This document shows positions 24,844 through 31,636 of a stretch of 37,368 nucleotides of DNA, piece by piece (the first letter of the stretch is position 1; each line of letters begins with the position of its first letter). The notes beneath the pieces are model-generated. The model made no database searches, was not told where the DNA came from, and was given only the letters and a program-made list of their open reading frames with translations. The position numbers and the translations under genes are program-made. This stretch comes from CAMBDR01 sp046597185. Lineage in GTDB: Bacteria > Pseudomonadota > Gammaproteobacteria > Burkholderiales > Burkholderiaceae_D. Where the stretch lies: assembly GCA_046597185.1 (NCBI GenBank), contig JBKJLF010000076.1, forward strand, positions 1 through 37,368, read 5' to 3'.

Positions 24844-24904
24844 GAACGGTAAATTGTTGAATTGTAATTTGTTAGTAAGGGTCTTAACGGCAAACTACCG
24901 CACT
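24844..24904 (-). repeat. 61-bp dispersed repeat, copy B (inverted relative to copy A)
   Basis: The reverse complement matches 7588-7648 at 55 of 61 positions without gaps. Outside the 61 bp the similarity fades within about 10 bases at each end. Confidence 0.75.
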
Positions 24905-25000
24905 CTTGATTAACATGTCATCCCATGACCAAATATCTTCAAAAAAATGAGTCTTGCGTAGCCAGTTGTTGATGATGCATTGGAGTCATGAAATATTATA

Positions 25001-25077
25001 ATACCAGTTGATCCAACCAAAAAAGTGGTCTTATCCATAATTAGGCCATTCCACTATGGCCACGACCAAACTGGTAT
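25001..25077. repeat. nested inverted repeat (three stems)
   Basis: ATACCAGTT (25001-25009) pairs with AACTGGTAT (25069-25077); TGGTC (25026-25030) with GACCA (25064-25068); GGCCAT (25044-25049) with ATGGCC (25056-25061), loop TCCACT. The 3' arms are almost contiguous whereas the 5' side has bulges of 16 and 13 bases. It lies upstream of the promoter candidate, so it is a DNA element or the end of another transcript rather than the leader of the glycosidase mRNA. Confidence 0.55.
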
Positions 25078-25105
25078 GGTTGCGGTTTTCTATTAATAAA
25101 ACCAC

Positions 25106-25134
25106 TTGACGAAAACTTGACTTGCTTGCATGAT
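25106..25134 (+). promoter_or_regulatory. sigma-70-type promoter candidate of the GH26-GH18 gene
   Basis: TTGACG (25106-25111), 17-bp spacer, CATGAT (25129-25134). Start point expected near 25141, giving a leader of about 90 bases before ATG 25232. Confidence 0.45.
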
Positions 25135-25231
25135 GCCAACGCCTGCAAATTGCATATTACTATATTTTATTTCCAATATGCACGTCATCAAGGCAATTAC
25201 ACTAAAAACTATATTCAGGAAGACTCATCAC

Positions 25232-28225
25232 ATGACCCCAACTTCATTAATTAAAGGAATGCTACCACTGGCTTTTCTACTCAGCAGCGTAGCAGCACAA
25301 GCGCAAACTTCGTTTCGTAGTTTGAATTATCTGTACAGCATCAGCGGCAATAAAACCATCGCTGGCCAGCACAACGACCAAAAAGACGGCACCACCGCCA
25401 GTACTTACACCGAGCGGGTAGCCAATATCACCGGAAAAAGCCCTGCGCTGTACAGCGGCGACTTTCTGTTCCACGGTAGCAGCCAGTTGCGCTGGGACGT
25501 AACCTATGAAGCCGAACGCCAATGGAATGCCGGGGCCATCGTCAATTTGATGTGGCATGCCTGCCCACCCAACCAGGGCGCAGTCTGTAATTGGGACGGC
25601 GGCTTGCTCAGCCACTTGTCCGACGCCGAATGGAATGATTTGATCACCGACGGCGGCCGCCTCAACGGCATCTGGAAAGCGCGCATTGATGAAATTAGCG
25701 TCTACCTCAAATATCTGCAAGACAAAGGTGTCGAAGTCATGTGGCGGCCTTTGCATGAAATGAATCAAGGTGCATTTTGGTGGGGTGGCCGCACTGGTAG
25801 CCAAGGCACCAGGCGTTTGTACCAACTCACGCGCGACTATATGCAAAACGTCAAGGGCCTGCATAACCTGATTTGGGTTTGGGATGTGCAAGACCTGAGC
25901 AGCAATTATGGCGATTACAACCCCGGCAACGCCTACTGGGATGTGGCCGCGCTGGATGTGTATGGCGATGGCTATACCAACAGCACCTATTACAACGCCC
26001 TGTTGGCGCAGGCTGGTAATAAACCGGTCGGCATTGGCGAATCCTTCACGCTGCCCAATGCCACGGTGTTGCAAAACCAGCCGCGCTGGTCGTTTTTTAT
26101 GGTCTGGTCGTATGGCTTGCAGCAAAATAATACCGATCAGACTATTCGCGATGTGTATAACAACAGCCGCGTGCTAAACCGCGCGCAAATGCCGGGTTGG
26201 AATAATGTGGTGCCCAATAACCTGGCCAAGGGCCGCCCGGTCACCGTGTCATCCACCGAAGCCGGGGCCAATGTGGCGGCCAATGCGGTGGATGGTAGCT
26301 ATGCTTCGCGTTGGTCGTCGGAATATTCCGACGCGCAATGGCTGACTGTGGATTTGGGTGCGAATTTTGATATCAGTCGCGTCAAAATCAACTGGGAAGC
26401 GGCGTTGGGCAAAGACTACACGTTACAGGTATCGAATGATGGCAGCACCTGGCGCACCGTTAAAACCGTGAGCGGCAATACCAGCCTTGCCAATGACCAT
26501 ACCGGTTTGACGGGCAGTGGGCGCTATGTGCGCATCAACGGCACGGCACGCGGTACGCAATGGGGTTATTCGATTTATGAATTGGAAGTGGTTGGCACCC
26601 CGGTGGTGACCACTACCACCAATTTGGCACGCGGTAAAGCGGTGACGGTGTCTTCCACCGAAACCGGGGCCAACGTGGCCACCAATGCGGTGGATGGCAA
26701 CGGTAGTACGCGCTGGTCTTCCGCCTATAGCGACGCGCAATGGATTGTTGTTGATTTGGGTGCCAGCTACAACGTGAGCCGCGTTAAAATCGCCTGGGAA
26801 GTGGCGCTGGGCAAAAACTATACGGTGCAAACTTCCAGCGACGCCAAAACCTGGAAAACCATTAAAACCGTCACTGGCAATACCAGCTTGAATAACGATT
26901 GGACTGGCTTGACTGGTAGCGGCCGCTATGTGCGCATCAATGGTACGCTGCGTGGCACCGTGTATGGTTATTCGATTTATGAATTGGAAGTGTATGGCAG
27001 CAAGGTGACGACGACGCCCGGCAATGTACCGCCCAGCGTGAGTATTGCTGCCCCCACCAGTAGCGACCGCTTTACCGCGCCCGCCAACATCAACATTACC
27101 GCCAACGCCAGCGATGCCGATGGCACGGTGGCGCGGGTTGAATATTACAACGGCAGTGCTTTACTTGGCACCGACAGCAGCGCACCTTACACGCTGGCAT
27201 GGAATAATGTGGCGGCGGGCACGTATCAAATTACCGTGAAGGCGTTTGATAATCTGGGAGCCAGCAGCTCCAGCAGCACTACCGTGGTGGTCGCGCCACC
27301 CGGTACGGTGACGCCGAAAAAAGTGGTTGGATACCTGGCCAACTGGATCGACGTGCAAGCGTATATCAACCGCAATGAGTTCGCCAAACTGACCCACATT
27401 AATGTCGCCTTTGAAAACCCCAACGACAATGGCGATTTGTCCTTCGGTGCCAGCAACGACGCGCTGATTGCGGCGGCGCATGCCAAAAACGTCAAGGTGT
27501 TTGTCTCGATTGGCGGCGGCTCGATTTCAGAAAACGCAACCGAACGCAATCGCTACTTCAATTTGATCAGCGATGCGCACCGCGCCGATTTCGTCAGCAA
27601 ACTGGCCAGCTATGTGCAAAACCATCATTTTGATGGCCTCGATGTCGATTTGGAAGGCCCGGCCATTAATGCCGATTATGGCAAATTCATCGCCGATCTG
27701 TCAGCCAAGCTCAAACCGCTGGGTAAGGGTTTATCGGCAGCCCTGTCGCAAGGTTATGGCGGCTCCAGCGTGCCTTCTTCCGTGTTTGCTTATTTTGACT
27801 GGATCAACATCATGGCCTACGATGCGGTGGGGCCATGGGATACCTCCAACCCTGGCCAGCATTCATCGTATGATTTTGCGCGCAGCAATGTCGATTATTG
27901 GGTGGGCCGTGGTCTGGCTAAAAACAAGGCGGTGTTGGGCGTGCCATTTTACGGCTATGGCTTTGGCGCTTCCGCAGGCTCCTATACTTATGCGACCATT
28001 TTGAACCAATATTTCGGCGCAGAAAATGTGGATCAGGTCGGTAACACGATTTGGTATAACGGCATCCCCACCATCAAAGCCAAGGTTAATTATGCGCTGG
28101 ATCAGCAATTGGCCGGTGTGATGATTTGGGAACTCTCGCAAGACGTAACGGGCAGCAAATCCTTATTGGGTGCGATTGATTCGGTCGTCAAAACACGGGC
28201 AGGGTTGAGCGTGTTGCAGCAATAG
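25232..28225 (+). CDS. secreted bifunctional glycosidase: GH26 mannanase - two F5/8C domains - Ig-like - GH18 chitinase
   Basis: A 997-residue exported enzyme. Signal peptide residues 1-24 (ending VAAQAQA). GH26 catalytic domain about 28-320, with acid/base Glu176 in WRPLHEMN and nucleophile Glu270 in GIGES: endo-beta-1,4-mannanase family. Two F5/8 type C (discoidin-like, carbohydrate-binding) domains about 330-460 and 463-590, both opening with NLA(K/R)G and VTVSSTE, clearly an internal duplication. Ig-like domain about 598-690 (DADGTVARVEYYNGSALLG). GH18 domain about 695-977 with DxxDxDxE as D801, D804, D806, E808 (FDGLDVDLEG), intact. AGGA lies nine bases before ATG 25232; a longer frame upstream gives no signal peptide start. 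It would cut mannan and chitin, the two main polymers of many fungal and yeast walls. Confidence 0.9.
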   Translation: MTPTSLIKGMLPLAFLLSSVAAQAQTSFRSLNYLYSISGNKTIAGQHNDQKDGTTASTYTERVANITGKSPALYSGDFLFHGSSQLRWDVTYEAERQWNAGAIVNLMWHACPPNQGAVCNWDGGLLSHLSDAEWNDLITDGGRLNGIWKARIDEISVYLKYLQDKGVEVMWRPLHEMNQGAFWWGGRTGSQGTRRLYQLTRDYMQNVKGLHNLIWVWDVQDLSSNYGDYNPGNAYWDVAALDVYGDGYTNSTYYNALLAQAGNKPVGIGESFTLPNATVLQNQPRWSFFMVWSYGLQQNNTDQTIRDVYNNSRVLNRAQMPGWNNVVPNNLAKGRPVTVSSTEAGANVAANAVDGSYASRWSSEYSDAQWLTVDLGANFDISRVKINWEAALGKDYTLQVSNDGSTWRTVKTVSGNTSLANDHTGLTGSGRYVRINGTARGTQWGYSIYELEVVGTPVVTTTTNLARGKAVTVSSTETGANVATNAVDGNGSTRWSSAYSDAQWIVVDLGASYNVSRVKIAWEVALGKNYTVQTSSDAKTWKTIKTVTGNTSLNNDWTGLTGSGRYVRINGTLRGTVYGYSIYELEVYGSKVTTTPGNVPPSVSIAAPTSSDRFTAPANINITANASDADGTVARVEYYNGSALLGTDSSAPYTLAWNNVAAGTYQITVKAFDNLGASSSSSTTVVVAPPGTVTPKKVVGYLANWIDVQAYINRNEFAKLTHINVAFENPNDNGDLSFGASNDALIAAAHAKNVKVFVSIGGGSISENATERNRYFNLISDAHRADFVSKLASYVQNHHFDGLDVDLEGPAINADYGKFIADLSAKLKPLGKGLSAALSQGYGGSSVPSSVFAYFDWINIMAYDAVGPWDTSNPGQHSSYDFARSNVDYWVGRGLAKNKAVLGVPFYGYGFGASAGSYTYATILNQYFGAENVDQVGNTIWYNGIPTIKAKVNYALDQQLAGVMIWELSQDVTGSKSLLGAIDSVVKTRAGLSVLQQ

Positions 28226-28237
28226 TAAATAATCGTG

Positions 28238-28277
28238 CAGGCGGGGTGCCTTGTTTTCCAGCCTCGTGCTCCGCCTG
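28238..28277. terminator. possible terminator hairpin after the glycosidase gene
   Basis: CAGGCGG (28238-28244) and CCGCCTG (28271-28277) form a 7-bp GC-rich stem with a 26-base loop, starting 13 bp after the stop codon. There is no T-run after it, so it is a weak candidate. Confidence 0.3.
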
Positions 28278-28390
28278 TTGCGTGACTGTGCTTTATCGAT
28301 GGTTTTTAATTGGCTTATGCTGGACGCAAACGGCACTTGCGTGTATTCTGGCTCTACGGCAATTTATTAATTATTTGCAAGAGCCATGGT

Positions 28391-29773
28391 ATGAAAAACG
28401 ACCTGCCAGATCACCACCCCAACGCGCAAAACCCGCAAAACCCGCCCCCTGTAGCGCTGTCGGACGAGGTGCTGAAGTTGCGTGCCGAGAATGCCCAATT
28501 AAAAGCCAGCCTGGCACAAGTCGTCCATCAACGTGAATCACTGGCGCAACAACTCGCCTTTGAGAGTTTGTTGCTGCACACCCTGGTCGAAAATTGCCCA
28601 TTCCGGATTTATGCCAAAGATGCGCAAAGCCGATTTATTTTTGGCAACGAAGAGGTGGCGCATATCATGGGGGTAAAATCCGCCGCCGAATTGCTCGGCA
28701 AGACCGATTTTGATTTCTACCCCAAAGAACTGGCCACCCTGTATTTCAACGATGAGCAAAATTTGCTCATCTCGGGCATCCCCGTGATCGCAAAAGAAGA
28801 ACCGGTCATCGATCAAAGCAATGGCGAGGCAGGGTGGACCCTGACCACCAAGGTGCATTTGCGTGATGATGAAGGCAAGGTGTTGGGCGTGCTCGGTATC
28901 GGCTTTAACATCACCGAACGTAAGCAAATGGAACAAGAGCTAACCAATCGCAACGCCGAACTAACCCAGCTCAACCGCACTTTATCGCTCGCCACGCGGC
29001 AATTGGTGCAGTCAGAAAAGTTGGCCGCGCTGGGCGCGTTGGTGGCCGGGGTGGCGCATGAATTGAATACGCCCATTGGCAACGGCATGCTGGTCACTTC
29101 GGCTTTTGTCGATCATATCCATGAATTTACCGAGAGTTTTATGAAAGGCTTGACGCGCAGCGCGCTGGAAATATTTCTTGATCAGGCCACCGAAGCCAGT
29201 GATATTTTGCTGCGTAACTTGCATCGCGCCTCCGATTTGGTGACCAGTTTCAAGCAAGTGGCAATCGACCAAACCAGCGCTCAACGCCGTACCTTTGTGT
29301 TGCGTGACACCGTGGCTGAAATTATTCTGACACTCTCGCCGAGCTTGCGTAAAGCCCGGGTGGTGGTGAATGAAGCGGTGGACCCGGCGATTAAAATGGA
29401 TAGCTATCCGGGGCCGCTCGGACAAATCCTGATCAACCTGATTTGCAATGCCATGTTGCATGGCTTTGACGGCCGTGAGGGCGGGCAGATTAACATCAGC
29501 GCCAGTTTGCAAGGCGATGGCATCGAATTGCTGGTGGTCGATGATGGCATTGGCATGTCCGCGAACAATTTACAGCATATTTTTGAACCGTTTTTCACCA
29601 CCAAACTGGGTGTGGGTGGCTCTGGCCTGGGTTTGCACATTTCGCATAATATTGCCACCGGTTTGCTGGGCGGCACGGTCGAAGTCGAAAGCGCGCCGGG
29701 GCAGGGTGCCCGCTTCCTGTTTCGCTTGCCTTTGGTCGCGCCTTTGGTCAAAATAGCCAATAGCGCAAAATAG
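28391..29773 (+). CDS. PAS domain sensor histidine kinase
   Basis: A 460-residue kinase without membrane segments. A short coiled coil (residues 25-55) is followed by a PAS domain (about 60-180: FRIYAKDAQSRFIFGNEEVAHIMG and GIGFNITERKQ). Then comes a second coiled-coil linker and the dimerisation/phosphoacceptor box with His223 in GVAHELNTPIGN. The ATPase domain has the N box (QILINLICNAMLHGF), G1 (VVDDGIGM), F (IFEPFFTTK) and G2 (GGSGLGLHI). The HELNTPIGN form puts it with kinases that carry out rapid, often cytosolic signalling. No response regulator gene is adjacent, so it is an orphan. ATG 28391 is preceded by a weak AAGAG. Confidence 0.88.
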   Translation: MKNDLPDHHPNAQNPQNPPPVALSDEVLKLRAENAQLKASLAQVVHQRESLAQQLAFESLLLHTLVENCPFRIYAKDAQSRFIFGNEEVAHIMGVKSAAELLGKTDFDFYPKELATLYFNDEQNLLISGIPVIAKEEPVIDQSNGEAGWTLTTKVHLRDDEGKVLGVLGIGFNITERKQMEQELTNRNAELTQLNRTLSLATRQLVQSEKLAALGALVAGVAHELNTPIGNGMLVTSAFVDHIHEFTESFMKGLTRSALEIFLDQATEASDILLRNLHRASDLVTSFKQVAIDQTSAQRRTFVLRDTVAEIILTLSPSLRKARVVVNEAVDPAIKMDSYPGPLGQILINLICNAMLHGFDGREGGQINISASLQGDGIELLVVDDGIGMSANNLQHIFEPFFTTKLGVGGSGLGLHISHNIATGLLGGTVEVESAPGQGARFLFRLPLVAPLVKIANSAK

Positions 29774-29779
29774 CCTGTG

Positions 29780-30060
29780 CTTGCCATTAACCAGGCTCAG
29801 CGCTTCAAGCTTGCCATTGGCTTTGCGCCGGAAAATGAGTGTGCCATCGTGGGTGACTGCGCGTAAGCCATTACGCTCAGACAAAGTCATGCCCATGGCA
29901 TCGTTGTGCGAGCGACCATCATTAAACTTGTGGCCGCTTTGCAACTGGGCCACGAAGTTGGCATCGCCCACCACCGGATGTTCAAAATTGTCATTCCATT
30001 TGAGTAAATCAGCCACGGTGGCGAGCAAGCCGCCGTTGCCGACCACATCTTCAAACTTAT
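29780..30060 (-). pseudogene. serine beta-lactamase-family hydrolase, C-terminal remnant
   Basis: Minus-strand frame reading VVGNGGLLATVADLLKWNDNF, then DGRSHNDAMGMTLSERNGLRAVTHDG, and a short end GKLEALSLVNGKHRLF. The first part is the signature GxGGLxSTxxDLxKWxxNF of beta-lactamase-like serine hydrolases and D-aminopeptidases. The catalytic SxxK and YxN parts are absent, and the end reads as if a central piece had been deleted. No start codon with ribosome binding site; the frame continues into the histidine kinase without a stop. Three TTATTTGC-type repeats at its upstream border (30057-30090) mark the junction with the next gene. Confidence 0.6.
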
Positions 30061-30090
30061 TTGCTGGCTTATTTGCCGCTTATTTGCTCA

Positions 30091-31095
30091 TTATTTCTGA
30101 TACACCTTTTTCAAAAAGTCTTGCGCCAATTTTGCCACTTGCGCGCCGTGTGATTCCAAAATGAAGTGCCCGCCGTTCATATAATGGACATCGACGTTTT
30201 TCAAATCCTGTTTGAACGCTTCCGCCCCTTGGTACGGGAAAATTTCATCATTGCGGCCCCATACAATCAAGGTCTTGGGTTGATGGGTACGGAAATACGA
30301 ATGCACTTGCGGATAAAATGCCACGTTGTTGCGGTAGTCATAAAACAAATCCAACTGCACTTCTTTGTTATTGCCTTGATCCAGATAATATTGATCCGTC
30401 ACCGCTGCATCCGGGCTAATCAGGGCCAGATTCGGTTGGCCGTGGTTGTACTGCCATTGCGTGCCACCCAGGGTTAAAAAGCCGCGCAGGGCATTGCGGG
30501 TGGTGGCATCATTTTGTGCCCAGTACGCTTTGATCGGCGTCCAGAAGTCACGCAGGCCTTCATCATAGGCATTGCCGTTTTGAATAATCAGCGAATCGAT
30601 TTTTTCCGGATGATTCACCGCCAAACGCCAACCCACGGCTGCGCCATAATCCATCACATATATGCTGTAGTGGTTCACGCCTTTTTGGGTTAAAAAGCTG
30701 TCTACCACGTTGGCGATGTTGACAAAGTTATGGGTGTAACCGGCGGGCACTTCGGTTTTGCCAAAACCGGGAAAGTCCGGGGCGATCACGTGGTAATTTT
30801 TGGCCAGCACCGGAATCAGGTTGCGATACATTTGCGACGAAGTAGGAAAGCCGTGCAACAGCACAATGGTTGGCGCACTCGGGTCGCCTGCTTCGCGGTA
30901 AAACACGTTGACATCGCCCACCTTGATGGATTGGTGCAGTACGCTGGTTTTGGTGACCAGTGGCGCGTCACCTGCGGGTGGTACGGCGGCGCTGCTGGCC
31001 ACGGCGGTATTCATGGTGGCGGCCAAGCTGAGTGCGGCGATGCAGAGGGCTAAAGTTTTTTTCAAGCTGAAGGTTAATTTGCCAGTGCTGTTCAT
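30091..31095 (-). CDS. exported alpha/beta hydrolase (haloalkane dehalogenase/epoxide hydrolase-like)
   Basis: A 334-residue protein with a signal peptide (about residues 1-33, LALCIAALSLAATMNTAVAS) and an alpha/beta hydrolase fold: oxyanion motif LLHGFPTSSQMYRNL near residue 78, nucleophile Asp149 in YVMDYGAAVGW, acid in WGRNDEIFP and His in NGGHFILESH. An Asp nucleophile groups it with haloalkane dehalogenases and epoxide hydrolases rather than esterases. The close relatives I recall are annotated simply as alpha/beta hydrolase. GGAG lies six bases before ATG 31095. A LysR-type start stub is divergent upstream, so it was probably regulated by that protein. Confidence 0.88.
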   Translation of the reverse strand: MNSTGKLTFSLKKTLALCIAALSLAATMNTAVASSAAVPPAGDAPLVTKTSVLHQSIKVGDVNVFYREAGDPSAPTIVLLHGFPTSSQMYRNLIPVLAKNYHVIAPDFPGFGKTEVPAGYTHNFVNIANVVDSFLTQKGVNHYSIYVMDYGAAVGWRLAVNHPEKIDSLIIQNGNAYDEGLRDFWTPIKAYWAQNDATTRNALRGFLTLGGTQWQYNHGQPNLALISPDAAVTDQYYLDQGNNKEVQLDLFYDYRNNVAFYPQVHSYFRTHQPKTLIVWGRNDEIFPYQGAEAFKQDLKNVDVHYMNGGHFILESHGAQVAKLAQDFLKKVYQK

Positions 31096-31164
31096 GTTTG
31101 ATTCTCCATTTCAGTAGGTTAAGTTGCGTCTGGTTGTGTGAAGTTTGCTGCGAATGAGATCATT

Positions 31165-31191
31165 ATTCCAGTTTCTTTGTGCGATGGGAAT
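31165..31191. promoter_or_regulatory. LysR-type operator between hydrolase and regulator stub
   Basis: ATTCC (31165-31169) and GGAAT (31187-31191) form an inverted pair, and GGAAT recurs at about 31203-31207 and 31224-31228. This lies in the divergent spacer between the hydrolase start and the LysR stub, the usual place of LysR boxes. Confidence 0.4.
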
Positions 31192-31251
31192 ATGCTAGAA
31201 TTGGAATGGACTATTTCGCCAGATGGAATAATTGAATAAGGGAGCAATAAA

Positions 31252-31296
31252 ATGGATCGATTTCATTTGATGGGAAGTGCAGAGTGCCCCCGGTAG
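31252..31296 (+). pseudogene. LysR-family regulator, 5' stub
   Basis: AAGGGAG six bases before ATG 31252, then MDRFHLMGSAECPR and a TAG at 31294. MDRFHLM is a common beginning of LysR-family regulators that lie divergent to oxidoreductase or hydrolase genes; the helix-turn-helix that should follow is gone. The break after about seven codons (near 31273) marks a junction with the DNA that carries the reverse transcriptase gene. Confidence 0.5.
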
Positions 31297-31590
31297 ATGC
31301 CGATCTGTTGCTAATGGATAATCCCTACTGGTAGCCACGCAACCGAAAAAGCTGGTCTTTTTAAGGGAGTGTGGTCGCACGGGTATACGTGAGAGCACGC
31401 CTGGTACACCGCAGCAACCGTTCTCCACCGGCAATAAGCGCTAACGGTGTCGGGTAGTGAATGAAGATGGGGCCGGGAGTTGTTTAAAAGTCGCACAATA
31501 AATATCAATTAATTAATTATTCGTAAGGCCGTGGTTAGTTTTTTTGGAAGATGTACTGCCAGGCTGCAATAATCTTTAACCGCAATCAAT
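31297..31590 (+). other. noncoding, hairpin-rich region upstream of the primase-RT gene
   Basis: No reading frame with a ribosome binding site. Several short hairpins: AAAAAG/CTTTTT (31346-31362, loop CTGGT), CACG/CGTG (31378-31391), ACCGTT/AACGGT (31417-31448). An AT-rich tract (31499-31522) and a run of seven T residues near 31540 follow. It is a candidate for a structured RNA linked to the reverse transcriptase, but no known ncRNA or retron msr-msd pattern was recognised. Confidence 0.35.
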
Positions 31591-31628
31591 TCACCGTGTA
31601 AGATGACGAATTCTCCTCGACACGGTGA
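31591..31628 (+). promoter_or_regulatory. perfect inverted repeat just before the primase-RT start codon
   Basis: TCACCGTGT (31591-31599) and ACACGGTGA (31620-31628) pair perfectly over 9 bp with a 20-base loop; the 3' arm ends eight bases before ATG 31637. No other ribosome binding site is visible, so this may be an operator or an RNA hairpin that limits translation. Confidence 0.6.
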
Positions 31629-31636
31629 TACCCGCT

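Larger units (their letters stand above)
24581..25231. other. 650-bp gene-free region before the mannanase/chitinase gene
   Basis: Holds the inverted copy of the 61-bp repeat (24844-24904), a nested inverted repeat (25001-25077) and a promoter candidate (25106-25134). A 32-codon frame at 24763-24861 (MLAASQPHLDLITGAPF...) has a GGAG box and may be the stump of a lost gene; it runs into the repeat and I do not call it. Confidence 0.5.

Noticed and set aside
24763..24861. 32-codon frame with a GGAG box
   Set aside because: Too short and ends inside the dispersed repeat; at most the stump of a lost gene.
25001..25077. integron attC site
   Set aside because: The fold is similar in shape, but the consensus end boxes GTTRRRY/RYYYAAC are not in the right places and there is no cassette or integrase.
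31297..31636. retron msr-msd or DGR template region before the RT
   Set aside because: No a1/a2 pair around an msr-msd fold and no template/variable repeat pair or accessory gene could be found; kept only as a general ncRNA candidate.
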